64,000 nt of DNA from Micromonospora sediminicola (GTDB lineage Bacteria > Actinomycetota > Actinomycetes > Mycobacteriales > Micromonosporaceae), in assembly GCF_900089585.1 (NCBI RefSeq), contig NZ_FLRH01000003.1, positions 372,001-436,000 of the forward strand, given 5' to 3'. The notes beneath the pieces were generated by a model. That model did no database searches. It was not told where the DNA came from and saw only the letters and a list, made by a program, of their open reading frames with translations. A program made the translations under genes and the position numbers. Positions 9,242 to 18,857 of this stretch are shown here, in pieces. Within the stretch, counting starts at the first letter, position 1. Each line of letters opens with the position of its first letter.

Positions 9242-9788
9242 CCTCGGCCACTTTCTCGCACCGGCCGCGCGTGGGCGCGGGGCGCGGGTTTCGGCGGACA
9301 GGACGCGACGTCGGCGCGCACGGGCCGCCCCCGGGATCGCCAGGTCACGGATCGTGCACACCGGTCGCCGCGGATGCCCGCGGATCGCGATCGGCTCGGA
9401 CCCGATGCGGGACAATGATCAAGGGCCCTGGGGGCCCGTGTCCGTCGCTCCGTGTCGGGTCTTTCGTCTCGCCCCCAATCTTACTGTGCGGAGCCGACCA
9501 AACCGCCACTCGGCACCCTCTCCGAGGCGGCTGAGAATGCCGTAGCCGGACGAACCTCGCTGCCCGCGACTCCCCCTACACGCCACTGGGGCCGTGCCGC
9601 GCCATCGGCCGCCGCGACCCGTGGCCGCTCGCCGGCCCGGCCGACGACGGGCGCCGACCGGGGGTCGCGGTGGAACTCGACGTGCCGTACCTTTTGCGGC
9701 GCCGCCGTTGCGGTCTTGATCTTTCGCGCCCGAACCGGGGACCATCGCCGGAGATGGTCCGACGACGCTTGGTGAGAGGTGACGCCAG
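9242..9788. other. gyrB upstream region, no gene supported
   Basis: This 547-bp gap separates divergent gyrB and the hypothetical gene at 9789. Reading frames here overlap in all directions without family support. An 8-bp inverted repeat, GGACCATC-GCCGGA-GATGGTCC (9739-9760), lies 29 bp before the start of the plus-strand gene and could be an operator or leader hairpin. The gyrB promoter must lie in this gap, but I cannot pick it with confidence. Confidence 0.4.
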
Positions 9789-10343
9789 ATGGGGCTGGAC
9801 AACGTCGCGGTGCACTGGCCGCGTACCGGCCGCTTCTACGACCCGGTCGCGCCGGCTGAGTTCGTGGACTTCGGCGAGATCGTGGACATGCCACGGATCT
9901 CCGCACCGACCGCCGCGCTCGCCGAGCTGATCGCGAAGACCGGCACGGTGCGGGCAACCGTGTACACGGAGCTGGTCGACCTGATCCTCGGGTTGGAGAA
10001 TGTGCTCTACGCCACGGAGAACGCCGCCGAGGACGAGGATCCGGTGATCGACCCGGACGGGTGTTCCTGGATCGCCGAGGGCGTGGAGAAGTTCGTCGCC
10101 CGGCACCGCCCGTACGGCGAGGCGGTCACGTTCGAGTCGGTCAGCGAGGTGTTGCGCGCGCTGCTCGGCGACGGTCGGCTCGCCGAGCAGCAGCTCCGCT
10201 GGCTGGACAGCCGGCTGGACCGGTTGCGGGACGAGAGCGGCGATCCGCCGCAGTGGAACTTCACCTGCGCCGAGCTGAGCGTGCTGGCCGCGTTCTACCG
10301 GCGGTGCGCCGAGCGCGGCTTCGCGGTCTACGCCGACGCCTGA
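9789..10343 (+). CDS. Conserved-looking hypothetical protein (184 aa)
   Basis: 184 aa beginning MGLDNVAVHWPRTGRFYDP. It is acidic and mostly helical in appearance, with no signal peptide and no membrane segment. Landmarks are a Trp-Pro-rich start, ELVDLILGLENVLYATENAA, WIAEGVEKFVARH and a Leu-rich C-terminal half with LSVLAAFYRRCAERGF. I recognise no domain. The AGAGG-type ribosome site and codon use fit a real gene. Its last 16 bases overlap the end of the convergent MarR gene. Function unknown. Confidence 0.75.
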   Translation: MGLDNVAVHWPRTGRFYDPVAPAEFVDFGEIVDMPRISAPTAALAELIAKTGTVRATVYTELVDLILGLENVLYATENAAEDEDPVIDPDGCSWIAEGVEKFVARHRPYGEAVTFESVSEVLRALLGDGRLAEQQLRWLDSRLDRLRDESGDPPQWNFTCAELSVLAAFYRRCAERGFAVYADA

Positions 10344-10819
10344 CCCGGGTTCCCCGCCCCGCCGGGCCCGACGGTGGCCCGGTTGGCGGCGGCGATCACC
10401 TCGGTGAGCGCGTCGTGCAACTGCCGCAGGTCGGCCAGCGGTAGGCCGAGCCGCTGCACGATGGCCGGCGGGATCCGCTCGGCCTGCGCCCGCAGGGCCC
10501 GTCCCTCGGCGGTGAGCGAGACGGCCAGGCTGCGCTCGTCGGAGGCGTCCCGTTCGCGCCGTACGTAGCCGGCGGCTTCGAGGCGCTTCAGCAGCGGCGA
10601 CAGCGTGCCCGGGTCGAGCTGGAGCAACCGGCTCAGCTCCCGGCCCGACAGCGGCGCGTGCTGCCAGAGCGCCAGCATGACCAGGTATTGCGGGTGGGTG
10701 AGTCCCATCGGTTCCAGCAGCGGGCGGTAGACGGCGACCACACCGCGCGCGGCGACGGACAGGGCGAAGCAGACCTGCTGCTCCAGCGCCAGGGGATCGT
10801 CCTCGACCCGGTCGGTCAC
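10328..10819 (-). CDS. MarR-family transcriptional regulator
   Basis: 163 aa from GTG at 10819; the longer open frame runs into the promoter region. The winged helix-turn-helix is clear: LTHPQYLVMLALWQHAPLSG, ELSRLLQLDPGTLSPLLKRLEAAGYVRRERDASDER, then the wing and a helical dimerisation tail. The N-terminal LEQQVCFALSVAARGVV carries a Cys at the position seen in OhrR-type peroxide-sensing MarR proteins, so thiol-based oxidant sensing is a reasonable inference. No ohr gene is adjacent. A 12-bp inverted repeat lies in the divergent promoter region with the small gene at 10904, a likely autoregulatory operator. Confidence 0.88.
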   Translation of the reverse strand: MTDRVEDDPLALEQQVCFALSVAARGVVAVYRPLLEPMGLTHPQYLVMLALWQHAPLSGRELSRLLQLDPGTLSPLLKRLEAAGYVRRERDASDERSLAVSLTAEGRALRAQAERIPPAIVQRLGLPLADLRQLHDALTEVIAAANRATVGPGGAGNPGQASA

Positions 10820-10854
10820 GTGCGCCCTCCTCGTCGTCGTTGCGATGATACCAA

Positions 10855-10887
10855 CGATTGGTGTACCAATTGTTTGTACGCCAATCG
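10855..10887. promoter_or_regulatory. Candidate MarR operator
   Basis: An inverted repeat of CGATTGGTGTAC (10855-10866) and GTACGCCAATCG (10876-10887) has one mismatch and a 9-bp spacer. It lies between the divergent MarR gene (start 10819) and the 79-aa gene (start 10904). The stretch is unusually AT-rich for this genome. Confidence 0.65.
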
Positions 10888-10903
10888 TCTGGGAAGGATG
10901 CCG

Positions 10904-11143
10904 ATGAGCAGCGACGAGCAGGTGGGCGACACCTCCGGCCAGGGCGGACGCCTCCTGGGCTGGGTCTTCCGCAACCTCGCCGGCCCCTCCCAGGTGCAGG
11001 GTGCCGTGCAAGGCGGCTCACGGCTGGCGCGCGAGGCCTGGAAACAGGACCTGGAGCGGCGCAAGCAGTGGAGCCGCGAACAACGGGAACTCAAGCGCGC
11101 CCGCCGGGAGGCCCGGCGGGCCGGGGGCGACGGTCAGCCGTAG
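10904..11143 (+). CDS. Small basic hypothetical protein
   Basis: 79 aa (MSSDEQVGDTSGQGGRLLGW...). GGAAGG at 10892-10897 favours the ATG at 10904 over the in-frame ATG at 10898. A short amphipathic segment (GWVFRNLAGPSQVQGAVQGG) is followed by a strongly charged Lys/Arg/Glu helix, WKQDLERRKQWSREQRELKR. It shares its promoter region with the MarR gene and so is probably controlled by it. No family recognised. Its last 10 bases overlap the convergent dciA end. Confidence 0.65.
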   Translation: MSSDEQVGDTSGQGGRLLGWVFRNLAGPSQVQGAVQGGSRLAREAWKQDLERRKQWSREQRELKRARREARRAGGDGQP

Positions 11144-11739
11144 GTGTCGCGCGGTCCCCGGCCGCGCACCCGGCGCGGCCCCCGCGACCATGACGGCGCG
11201 GCCGGACCGTGGATGTGCAGCTTGCGCACCACGTTGTGGCCGACCTCACGGGCGATCTGCTTGAGCAGCGAGCCGGCCAGCAGGCGCAGCTGGGTGGCCC
11301 ACGCCGTCGACCGGGCCTCCACGGTCAGCTCACCGTTCTCCAGCTTCACCGGGCGGCTGTGCTGGGCGACCTCCGGCCCGACCACCTTCTCCCAGGCGCC
11401 GAAGACGGTCGCCTCGGCCGCCGGCTGTTGCCAGCCCCGCGCCTTGACCAGCTTGTCCAGCACCGCGCCGAGCGGCTGCGGGTCACGCGGGTCCGGCCCG
11501 GCCCCGGAGTAGCCGCGCAGCCGCCGCTCGCCGTCGCCGCGCACCGCGGCACGCCGCCGGGGGGCCGCCGTCTGGCGCCGGGCCTTCGCCGCGTCGAGCA
11601 CCGCCCGGGCCAGTTCCGGCCCGCTCGCGCCCTCCGGCAGGCCCGCGGCCGGCTCGCCGTCCGCCGACTTCCCGGGGGTACGCGCGTCGCGTCCCGGCCC
11701 CAGCCGGGCCGGCGGGAGTCGCACCTCGTCATCCGACAC
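11134..11739 (-). CDS. dciA: DciA-type (DUF721) replication protein
   Basis: 201 aa from GTG at 11739. It overlaps the recF 3' end by 11 bp, so the two are translationally coupled. The N-terminal half is disordered and charged. The DUF721 core runs from about residue 95: [60 protein letters not shown]. This is the family of DciA, the ancestral loader/partner of DnaB helicase, and dnaB with no dnaC is present in this window. In mycobacteria the same gene follows recF. Role in helicase loading is taken from family knowledge. Confidence 0.88.
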   Translation of the reverse strand: MSDDEVRLPPARLGPGRDARTPGKSADGEPAAGLPEGASGPELARAVLDAAKARRQTAAPRRRAAVRGDGERRLRGYSGAGPDPRDPQPLGAVLDKLVKARGWQQPAAEATVFGAWEKVVGPEVAQHSRPVKLENGELTVEARSTAWATQLRLLAGSLLKQIAREVGHNVVRKLHIHGPAAPSWSRGPRRVRGRGPRDTYG

Positions 11740-12862
11740 GTCGCACCGTCCCCTCCGCGACCGTGTAGCGGGCGCCGCGCAGCGTCGCCGGCACGTCGTC
11801 GTCCACGGCACAGGTCACCAGAAGCTGGCCGGCACCGCCGACCAGCTCGGCCAGCCGTTCCCGCCTGCCGGCGTCCAGCTCGGCGAAGACGTCGTCCAGC
11901 ACCAGCACCGGCTCGATCCCGTCGGCCCGCAGCAGGTCGTAGCCGGCCAGCCGCAGCGCCAGCGCGTACGACCAGGACTCGCCGTGGCTGGCGTACCCCT
12001 TGGCCGGCAGCGGGCCCAGCGTGAGGGCCAGGTCGTCGCGGTGCGGCCCGACCAGCGTGGTGCCGCGCTCGATCTCGGCGGACCGGTTCGCGGCGAGCGC
12101 GGCGGTGAGCGCCTCGACCAGCGCCGCCCGGTCGGCCGCCGGCTCGGGCAGCTCGACCGACGGCCGGTACGCGATGCCGGCCGCGCCCCGGCCGGCGGCC
12201 ACCGCGTCGTACGCCTTCGCCACGTGCGGGGTGAGCGCGGCGACCAGCTCCAGCCGGCCGGCGAGCAGGTCGGCCCCGTGCTGCGCCAGGTGGGCGTCCC
12301 ACACGGCGAGGGTGGACAGGTCACCGCCGCGCGTACCGCCGGTCTTGCGGGCCAGGTACGACGTCCGCAGCAGCGCGTTGCGCTGCTTGACCACCCGCTC
12401 GTAGTCGGCGCGGACGCCGGCGTAGCGGGGCTGGCGGGTGACGAGCAGGTCGTCCAGGTAGCGGCGGCGTTCGGCCGGATCGCCGCGGACCAGCTCCAGG
12501 TCCTCCGGCGCGAAGAGCACCAGGCGCAGCGCGCCCAGCACGTCCCGGGCGCGCCGGGCCGGGGACCGGCCGAGCCGGGCCCGGTTGGCCTTGCCCGGGA
12601 CGATCTCCAGCTCGACCAGCAGCTCCCGGCCGTCGTGCACCACCGCGCAGCGGATCACCGCCGAGGTGGCGCCCATCCGCACCAGCGGGGCGTCCGTGGC
12701 GACCCGGTGCGAGTCCAGGGTCGCCACGTAGCCCAGCGCTTCGACCAGGTTGGTCTTGCCGACGCCGTTGGCGCCGACGAGCACGTTCGGACCCGGCTCA
12801 AGGTCGACGCCGACCCGCTCGTAGGAGCGGAAGTCGACCAGTTCGAGCCGGCGGACGTACAC
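11729..12862 (-). CDS. recF: DNA replication and repair protein RecF
   Basis: 377 aa. [17 protein letters not shown] leads into Walker [10 protein letters not shown] (about residues 32-40). The SMC-like hinge arms follow, then [11 protein letters not shown], the signature [19 protein letters not shown], and Walker [14 protein letters not shown]. It loads RecA at gaps and supports recovery of replication. It lies 16 bp downstream of gnd, and that gap carries a TGTGGACAG DnaA-box-like sequence. It is followed by overlapping dciA. Confidence 0.96.
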   Translation of the reverse strand: MYVRRLELVDFRSYERVGVDLEPGPNVLVGANGVGKTNLVEALGYVATLDSHRVATDAPLVRMGATSAVIRCAVVHDGRELLVELEIVPGKANRARLGRSPARRARDVLGALRLVLFAPEDLELVRGDPAERRRYLDDLLVTRQPRYAGVRADYERVVKQRNALLRTSYLARKTGGTRGGDLSTLAVWDAHLAQHGADLLAGRLELVAALTPHVAKAYDAVAAGRGAAGIAYRPSVELPEPAADRAALVEALTAALAANRSAEIERGTTLVGPHRDDLALTLGPLPAKGYASHGESWSYALALRLAGYDLLRADGIEPVLVLDDVFAELDAGRRERLAELVGGAGQLLVTCAVDDDVPATLRGARYTVAEGTVRRVG

Positions 12863-12878
12863 AGGCTGTGGACAGCGC

Positions 12879-13751
12879 TCAGCGCTTGTGGACGGCGTGG
12901 CCGCCGAACTGCTGGCGCAGCGCGGCGACGGCCTTCATGGCGGGCGAGTCGTCCTGCCGCGACGCGAACCGGGCGAACAGCGAGGCGGTGATGACGTTGA
13001 GCGGGACGGCCAGCCGGACCGCCTCGTCGACCGTCCACCGACCCTCGCCGGTGTCCTCGGTGTAGCCGCTCAGCTCGGCCAGCTCCGGGTCCTCGTCGAG
13101 CGCCCGGTCGAGCAGGTCGAGCAGCCAGGACCGGACGACCGTGCCCTCCCGCCAGGACTTGAACACGCCGGGGACGTTGGTCACCAGCTCGGAGGCGGTG
13201 AGCAGCTCGTAGCCCTCGGCGTAGGCGTGCATCAGGCCGTACTCGATGCCGTTGTGCACCATCTTGGCGTAGTGGCCGGCGCCGACCGGACCGGCGTGCA
13301 CGAAGCCGAACTCGCCCTCGGGCTTGAGCGCCTCGAAGATCGGCATGAGCCGCTCGACGTGCTCCTGGGCGCCGCCGACCATCAGGCCGTAGCCGTTCTG
13401 CCGGCCCCACACGCCGCCGGAGACGCCGACGTCGATGTAGCCGATGCCCTGCTCGTTCAGCCGCTCGGCGCGCGGGGCGTCGTCGCTGAACCGGGAGTTG
13501 CCGCCGTCGATGATGATGTCGCCCTCGCCGAGCACGCCGGCGAGTTCGTCGATGGTGGCGTCGGTGACGGCGGCGGGGACCATGACCCAGATCGCGCGCG
13601 GCGAGTCGAGCTTCTCGGCCAGCTCCGCGAGACTCGCGGCGTCGCTGAGCTCCGGGTTACGGTCGAAACCGACCACCTCGTGCCCGGCGGCGCGCAGCCG
13701 CTCGCGCATGTTGCCGCCCATCCGGCCGAGTCCTACCAGGCCGAGCTGCAT
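12879..13751 (-). CDS. gnd: 6-phosphogluconate dehydrogenase, decarboxylating (short type)
   Basis: 290 aa, the short GndA/YqeC-type form rather than the 470-aa enzyme. The Rossmann motif is [13 protein letters not shown]. The [15 protein letters not shown] segment, [18 protein letters not shown], and the catalytic Lys in [13 protein letters not shown] are intact. It converts 6-phosphogluconate to ribulose-5-phosphate with reduction of NAD(P). A GGAGG site precedes the ATG. It sits between dnaN and recF, a placement typical of actinobacterial origins. Confidence 0.94.
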   Translation of the reverse strand: MQLGLVGLGRMGGNMRERLRAAGHEVVGFDRNPELSDAASLAELAEKLDSPRAIWVMVPAAVTDATIDELAGVLGEGDIIIDGGNSRFSDDAPRAERLNEQGIGYIDVGVSGGVWGRQNGYGLMVGGAQEHVERLMPIFEALKPEGEFGFVHAGPVGAGHYAKMVHNGIEYGLMHAYAEGYELLTASELVTNVPGVFKSWREGTVVRSWLLDLLDRALDEDPELAELSGYTEDTGEGRWTVDEAVRLAVPLNVITASLFARFASRQDDSPAMKAVAALRQQFGGHAVHKR

Positions 13752-13791
13752 CTGCTCCTACCTCCGTACGTCAGGGTCGTGCTGCCTGCGA

Positions 13792-14925
13792 TCAGCGGGA
13801 CACGCGGATCGGCATGATGAGGTACCGGTACCCCGGGATGACCTCGCCATCCTCGCCGGCCGGGGAAATGACCGCGGGCTTGAACGCGTCGACGAACCGC
13901 AGCAGGGCGTGCTGGGCGCCCAGGTTGTTCAGGCCGTCGATCAGGTACTGCGGGTTGAAGCCGATGGTGAGCGGGTCGCCGCTGAAGGTGGCCTCCATGG
14001 CCTCGCTGGCCCGGGCCTCCTCGGTGCCGCCGGCCTCCACCACGAGCCCGTCGGAGCTGAAGCTGAGCAGCACCGGGGTGGTGCGCTCGGCGACCAGCGC
14101 CACCCGCTTGACCACCTCGATGAGGGTGGCGACCGGGACGCGGGCCTCGGCGTTGTGGTCGGCCGGGAAGAGCGACCGCACCGGCGGGTAGTTGGCGCCG
14201 TCGAGCAGCCGGCTGGTGGTCCGGCGGGTGCCGCCGGAGAAGCCGATCATGCCCTCACCGGCGCCGCCGGAGGAGAGCGCCATGGTGACGTGCCCGCCGA
14301 GCGGGCCGAGCGCCTTGGCGGTGTCGTGCAGCGTGCGGGCCGGAACCAGCGCGTTGAGGCTGATCTCCGGGTCGTCCGGGTTCCACTCCATCTCGCGCAG
14401 CGCGAGGCGGTAGCGGTCGGTGGCGAGCATCGCCATGGTGCCGCCGGACAGCTCGAGCCGGACGCCGGTCATCATCGGCAGCGTCTCGTCCCGGCCGGCG
14501 GCCACGGCGACCTGGGCCACGGCGGCGGCGAAGGCGGCGGCGTCGACGGTGCCGGCGCTCTCCGGCATCTCCGGCAGGGTCGGGTAGTCCTCCACCGGCA
14601 TGGTCGGCAGGGTGAACCGGGCGCTGCCGCAGACCAGCTCCAGGTGGGCGCCGACGGCGGCGATGTCCACCGGCTTGGCCGGCAGGGCCTTGGTGATCTC
14701 GGCGAGCAGTCGACCGGAGACCAGGGCGGCGCCGTCCGCGTCACCCTGCACCTCGACGGTCACCTGGCTGGAGACCTCGTAGTCGAAGCCGGAGACCTGG
14801 AGGTTGCCGTCGGTCACCCGGAGCATCACCCCGGCCAGCACCGGTACGGAGGGTCGGTTGGGCAGGCTCTTGGCGGTCCACGCGACCGCCTCGGCGAGCG
14901 CGTCGCGCTCCACTCGGAACTTCAT
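13792..14925 (-). CDS. dnaN: DNA polymerase III beta subunit (sliding clamp)
   Basis: 377 aa from ATG at 14925 (MKFRVERDALAEAVAWTAKS) with GGAGG upstream. The longer open frame into oriC is not clamp-like. Three clamp domains can be traced: SVPVLAGVMLRVTDGNLQVS, then VPVATLIEVVKRVALVAERT, and the C-terminal RYLIMPIRVSR. The protein forms the ring that tethers polymerase III and binds RecF-linked repair partners. It lies next to oriC, downstream of dnaA. Confidence 0.96.
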   Translation of the reverse strand: MKFRVERDALAEAVAWTAKSLPNRPSVPVLAGVMLRVTDGNLQVSGFDYEVSSQVTVEVQGDADGAALVSGRLLAEITKALPAKPVDIAAVGAHLELVCGSARFTLPTMPVEDYPTLPEMPESAGTVDAAAFAAAVAQVAVAAGRDETLPMMTGVRLELSGGTMAMLATDRYRLALREMEWNPDDPEISLNALVPARTLHDTAKALGPLGGHVTMALSSGGAGEGMIGFSGGTRRTTSRLLDGANYPPVRSLFPADHNAEARVPVATLIEVVKRVALVAERTTPVLLSFSSDGLVVEAGGTEEARASEAMEATFSGDPLTIGFNPQYLIDGLNNLGAQHALLRFVDAFKPAVISPAGEDGEVIPGYRYLIMPIRVSR

Positions 14926-15117
14926 CAATGCCTCCGCGTCGACGTCAGCGACAACTCTCTCATGCCGACCGCTGCCACCCGTCCCGCCCGACCGTGCGGG
15001 TACCCATCGCACCTTAGGGCGCGTGGGCATCGGCTGTGCGCCCGACCCCGTGGATCCAGGTGCCCGGGCGACTGCCGGCGGCAGTGCTCCGGCCCGATCC
15101 ACAGGAAGTCCAACGGT

Positions 15118-15166
15118 GATGATTGGTTTTTGTTGTTTAGAAGAGATAACTCATCGTCTTCATCGC
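15118..15166. other. Candidate DNA-unwinding element
   Basis: This AT-rich patch, read TGATGATTGGTTTTTGTTGT and then TTAGAAGAGATAACTCATCG, directly flanks the DnaA-box array on its dnaN side. It is the least GC-rich stretch between dnaN and dnaA. The role is inferred from position and composition. Confidence 0.55.
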
Positions 15167-15169
15167 ACC

Positions 15170-15580
15170 TGTGCAAACTGTGGAGAACCCGCGTCCGCGC
15201 AGGTCAGACAGGTTATCCACCGGTGGTTTGGCTGTGGAGAACCAGGGGTACAACCCGTGTCCCGGTCCACAGCCGTCGCCAGCTCCCGGGTTTTCCACGG
15301 CTGTCCACCGGTTGTCCACCGGTAATCCACCGGGTTTCTCCCCAGTGCTGTGGACAGCGCCGACGCCGTCGACCGCAGTTGTCCCCAGAACCTTCAACAG
15401 GCCGCCCACAGGCGGACCGTCGTCGGTGGACAACGGAGCCGTCGTCCCCAGGCATCCACAGCGTCGTCCCCAGGAGTTGTCCACAGTCTGTGGGTAACCG
15501 GCCGAATGCACAGGGTGGTTTTCCACCGCCTGTGACACAGGGGGTGTGGACAACGGGCACGAGCTGTGGACGAGCACGCG
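15170..15580. other. oriC: Chromosomal replication origin oriC
   Basis: The dnaN-dnaA gap holds about 18 DnaA-box-like 9-mers. Perfect TTGTCCACA boxes occur at 15477-15485 and, as TGTGGACAA, at 15545-15553. Near-matches include 15179, 15213 (TTATCCACC), 15233, 15263, 15291, 15301, 15312 (TTGTCCACC), 15323, 15349, 15425, 15452, 15489 (TGTGGGTAA), 15519 and 15565. Both orientations occur. Location, density and the adjoining AT-rich patch make this the origin, as in Streptomyces and Mycobacterium. No gene is supported between 14926 and 15887. Confidence 0.93.
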
Positions 15581-15840
15581 ACCGATCCTGTGCCCTTCAC
15601 CGGGTCGAGGGTCAACCGCTCCCGCCGCCCGCTCCCCGCAACCACGGATCTCGGCCCCTCCGGAGGCGAACACGTCCATGACCGGTGGCCCGTCCGGGCG
15701 GAAAGAGTGCGCGAGCGGGTCGCGCGGCAGGACGACCGGCCACCCGCGCGGCCGATTTTTCGTGTCGCCCGAGGAGTCCGGGTCACCGAGAACGGGGCGC
15801 CCCGACACAAAGGCCTTGATCACCGCGCCGGAGTGACGGG

Positions 15841-15880
15841 CGGGAGGGCGGGAGGGCGGGAGGGCGGGAGGGCGGGAGGG
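15841..15880. repeat. Five tandem CGGGAGGG units, G-quadruplex candidate
   Basis: Five exact 8-bp units lie 7 bp past the dnaA stop codon, between dnaA and oriC. The plus strand has ten runs of three Gs, enough for stable quadruplexes. The dnaA transcript would carry the C-rich complement. Confidence 0.85.
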
Positions 15881-15887
15881 GTGGGGC

Positions 15888-17696
15888 TCAGGTGTTCTGC
15901 TTGATGCGGTTGGTCAGCTCGGCGATCTGGTTGTAGAGCGAGCGTCGCTCCGCCATCTGCTGACGGATCTTGCGGTCGGCGTGCATCACCGTGGTGTGGT
16001 CCCGGCCACCGAACGCCTGGCCGATCCGGGGCAGCGACAGGTCGGTCAGCTCACGGCACAGGTACATGGCCACCTGCCGGGCGTTGACCAGCACCCGGGA
16101 GCGGGAGTGACCCCGCAGGTCCTCCAGGCTCACCCCGAAGTAGTCGGCGGTGGAGACCATGATCTGGTCGGCGGTGATCTCCGGGCCGGCGCCGTCCGGG
16201 ATGAAGTCCCGCAGCACCTCCTCGGCCAACGACAGCTCGACCGAGGAACGGGTGAGGCTGGCGAACGCGGTGACCCGGATCAGCGCCCCCTCCAGTTCCC
16301 GGATCGAGTTCGACACCCGGGACGCGATGAACTCCAGCACGTCCGGCGGGGCGTAGAGCCGCTCCTGCGCCGCCTTCTTCTGCAGGATCGCGATCCGGGT
16401 CTCCAGGTCCGGCGGCTGGATGTCGGCGAGCAGTCCCCACTCGAACCGGGTCCGCAGCCGGTCCTCCAGCGTCGCCAGCTGCTTCGGCGAGCGGTCGGAG
16501 GTGATCACGATCTGCTTGTTGGCGTTGTGCAGCGTGTTGAAGGTGTGGAAGAACTCCTCCTGCGTCCGTTCCCGGTTCTCCAGGAACTGGATGTCGTCGA
16601 TCAGGAGGATGTCCACGTCCCGGTAGCGGCGCTGGAACGCGCTGGTCTTGTCGTCCCGCAAGGAGTTGATGAAGTCGTTGGTGAACTCCTCGGTCGAGAC
16701 GTACCGGACCGAGCGGGCGTTGCCCAACGTGGTGGCGTAGTGCCCGATGGCGTGCAGCAGGTGGGTCTTGCCCAGCCCCGAGCTGCCGTAGATGAACAGC
16801 GGGTTGTACGCCTTGGCCGGCGACTCGGCCACCGCCACGCTCGCCGCGTGGGCGAAGCGGTTGGACGAGCCGATGACGAACGTCTCGAACATGTACTTCG
16901 GGTTGAGCCGGTTGCCACCGCTGTCCCCGGCACCGGGCAGCCGGCGGTCGGCCTGGCCGCCGGGACGGTGGTGGTCGGCGCCGCCGCGACCCGGGCCGCT
17001 GTCCGTCGCGCCGTCGCGGGGCAGACCGCGCATCGGGGGAGGGTCGACCGGTCCCGGGGCCTCCCGGTAGCGGGGCTCGTACCCGCCGGCGTCGGGAGCG
17101 GCCGGCTCGATCCGGGGCCGCTCGTCGTAGGGGCGGCGTTCCGGCGCGGCCCGCATCGGCTCGGCGAACGCGGCGCCGAACAGGGTGTCCTGTCCGTCCC
17201 GGCCGGCCGGGATCAGCTGGGGTCGTCCGCCGTCGGCGGTCCGCTGCCGGGGGGCGGGCTCGTCCACCGGCTGCTCCGGCCGCACCTCGGCGAACCCGGG
17301 CTCCTGGCGGGGCGCGGGATAGGCCGGTGCGGCCGGCTGGTCGAAGCCGGGAAGCAGGTCCGCGGGGCCGTCCGGTTCGGCGAGCGGTTCCGGAGCGCTG
17401 CGGTACACCGTGCCGGCCGGGCGTCCGGCCGGGTCCTCGGCGACCCGCACCGTGACGGCCACCTGGATCGGCCGGCCGAGCCGGCGACTCAGGGCTTCCG
17501 TGATGGCGGGGCGGAGACGGGACTCGATCACGTCCCGGGTGAAGGCGTCCGGGACGGAGAGCAGGGCGGTGTCCTCGACGATCGCCCGGAGCCGGGTGAG
17601 CCGGAGATACGCCCGCTGCTGCGCGGAGATGATCTCGTCGGCGAGTTCCTCGGTGGTCGCCGTCCACACCGCGGCGAGGTCGTTCGCTCCGGTCAC
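15888..17696 (-). CDS. dnaA: Chromosomal replication initiator DnaA
   Basis: 602 aa from GTG at 17696 ([20 protein letters not shown]); an in-frame extension of 21 codons upstream is not family-like. Domain I is residues 1-90. A very long Pro/Arg/Gly-rich domain II runs about 91-260, which is typical of actinobacteria. The AAA+ domain has Walker [10 protein letters not shown] (304-312) and Walker B LLIDDIQF. Domain IV carries the box-binding signature [11 protein letters not shown] near the C-terminus. It binds the adjacent oriC boxes, and boxes upstream of its own start suggest autoregulation. Confidence 0.98.
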   Translation of the reverse strand: MTGANDLAAVWTATTEELADEIISAQQRAYLRLTRLRAIVEDTALLSVPDAFTRDVIESRLRPAITEALSRRLGRPIQVAVTVRVAEDPAGRPAGTVYRSAPEPLAEPDGPADLLPGFDQPAAPAYPAPRQEPGFAEVRPEQPVDEPAPRQRTADGGRPQLIPAGRDGQDTLFGAAFAEPMRAAPERRPYDERPRIEPAAPDAGGYEPRYREAPGPVDPPPMRGLPRDGATDSGPGRGGADHHRPGGQADRRLPGAGDSGGNRLNPKYMFETFVIGSSNRFAHAASVAVAESPAKAYNPLFIYGSSGLGKTHLLHAIGHYATTLGNARSVRYVSTEEFTNDFINSLRDDKTSAFQRRYRDVDILLIDDIQFLENRERTQEEFFHTFNTLHNANKQIVITSDRSPKQLATLEDRLRTRFEWGLLADIQPPDLETRIAILQKKAAQERLYAPPDVLEFIASRVSNSIRELEGALIRVTAFASLTRSSVELSLAEEVLRDFIPDGAGPEITADQIMVSTADYFGVSLEDLRGHSRSRVLVNARQVAMYLCRELTDLSLPRIGQAFGGRDHTTVMHADRKIRQQMAERRSLYNQIAELTNRIKQNT

Positions 17697-17751
17697 CGTC
17701 GTGCCACCCCCTCGCCTGATCCTCACGCCCGCCCGGACGGCTGACCGGTCG

Positions 17752-17771
17752 TCATCCACAAGTTATCCACA
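17752..17771. promoter_or_regulatory. DnaA boxes upstream of dnaA
   Basis: TCATCCACA (17752-17760) and a perfect TTATCCACA (17763-17771) lie about 55-75 bp upstream of the dnaA start. They are probable autoregulatory sites. The remaining gap up to 18057 shows no gene and no further motif that I can name. Confidence 0.72.
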
Positions 17772-18057
17772 GCCTGTGTGTACCGACCGATTGTGGCCGC
17801 CCACCGGACGCGGGTCGGACCTGCCCCCTGGTTCGCGGAGGCGTTGAAGCGGGTTCACCGTGCCGAACGATTCAACAGCTTGTCCGGTCTTGCCGGTCGG
17901 CGACAAACTCGGACCCCCGACGCCGACCGCAATCGCGCACGCTAACAGCGGGGACCCCACACCATCAACCGCCGACACCCTGGCGGCGTTGGCAACATCA
18001 GTGAAAACCGCCCCTTCGGTCGCCATTCCGGCGCAGGTCGGAGCCGGAGTGTGACGT

Positions 18058-18086
18058 TTGACGGTCGTTGCGCCCCTGCGTAGGCT
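18058..18086 (+). promoter_or_regulatory. rpmH promoter
   Basis: TTGACG (18058-18063), a 17-bp spacer and TAGGCT (18081-18086) form a good vegetative-type promoter. It lies about 185 bp before the rpmH start, leaving a long 5' leader. Confidence 0.65.
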
Positions 18087-18271
18087 GGAGCGGCTGCTCT
18101 CTCGCCCTCTGCTAGGGTGATGGATGCTTGCTGTCCGTGGCTGTCGCCCCGCACCGTCGGGGGTCGCGTCACCGGGCAGCGCCGATCGGAGGTCACCGCC
18201 GAGGTGATCTGGACCAGCACACGACCCCGGGCGATCCGCCGCGCGGGGCGTACGACAACGGAGAGCCTGAC

Positions 18272-18409
18272 GTGAGCAAGCGCACCTACCAGCCGAACAA
18301 CCGCCGGCGCGCGAAGACCCACGGCTTCCGGCTGCGCATGCGCACCCGTGCCGGCCGCGCCATCATCTCGACCCGTCGCACCAAGGGCCGCACCCGCCTG
18401 TCGGCCTGA
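18272..18409 (+). CDS. rpmH: 50S ribosomal protein L34
   Basis: 45 aa from GTG at 18272: [19 protein letters not shown], then [19 protein letters not shown]. This is the standard highly basic L34 sequence and length. It is the first gene of the rpmH-rnpA-yidD-yidC-jag-rsmG series, divergent from dnaA. A 7-bp hairpin GTCGGCC-TGA-GGCCGAC surrounds the stop codon (18400-18416) and might tune read-through or RNA processing before rnpA. Confidence 0.97.
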   Translation: MSKRTYQPNNRRRAKTHGFRLRMRTRAGRAIISTRRTKGRTRLSA

Positions 18410-18443
18410 GGCCGACCGGTCCGGTCCGGGGACGTGGGCAGTC

Positions 18444-18857
18444 GTGCTGACCGCCGCGCAGCGACTGCGGCGCAGTAGCGACTTCGCCGCAGCGGTTCGC
18501 GGTGGCCGACGCGTCGGCCGTGGGGCCGTCGTGGTCCACCTGAGCCTCCCCGAGCCGACCAGCCCCACCGGGACCACCTCGCCGGAGCCGGCGCGGAGCA
18601 GCGGTGCGGAGAACTCCGCACCCCGCCGCGCCGGCTTCGTCGTGTCCAAGGCCGTCGGCGGCGCGGTGGTCCGCAACACGGTCCGCCGCCGCCTGCGGCA
18701 CCTGGTCCGGGAACGCCTGGCCGAACTGCCCGCCGGCACCACCCTGGTGGTACGCGCGCTGCCCCCGGCCGCCGACGCCACCTACGCCCGGCTCGGGGCC
18801 GACCTGGACGCCGCCCTCGCCGCCGCGCGGTCGCCCCGGGGACGGCGGTCGCGGTGA
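18444..18857 (+). CDS. rnpA: Ribonuclease P protein component
   Basis: 137 aa from GTG at 18444 ([20 protein letters not shown]). RnpA hallmarks are [26 protein letters not shown] and [14 protein letters not shown], followed by [16 protein letters not shown]. An Ala/Ser/Pro/Glu insert around residues 40-60 separates the first strands. The protein helps RNase P RNA mature tRNA 5' ends. It is 34 bp after rpmH and overlaps yidD by 4 bp. Confidence 0.95.
   Translation: MLTAAQRLRRSSDFAAAVRGGRRVGRGAVVVHLSLPEPTSPTGTTSPEPARSSGAENSAPRRAGFVVSKAVGGAVVRNTVRRRLRHLVRERLAELPAGTTLVVRALPPAADATYARLGADLDAALAAARSPRGRRSR

Noticed and set aside
9242..9415. Longer GyrB with 58 extra N-terminal residues
   Set aside because: The extra residues are Arg/Ala-rich and unlike GyrB. 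GTG at 9241 gives the family-typical length and start sequence.
15137..15823. 228-codon minus-strand frame across oriC
   Set aside because: It is built from DnaA boxes and GC-rich spacers. Position, box density and lack of family similarity all favour oriC.
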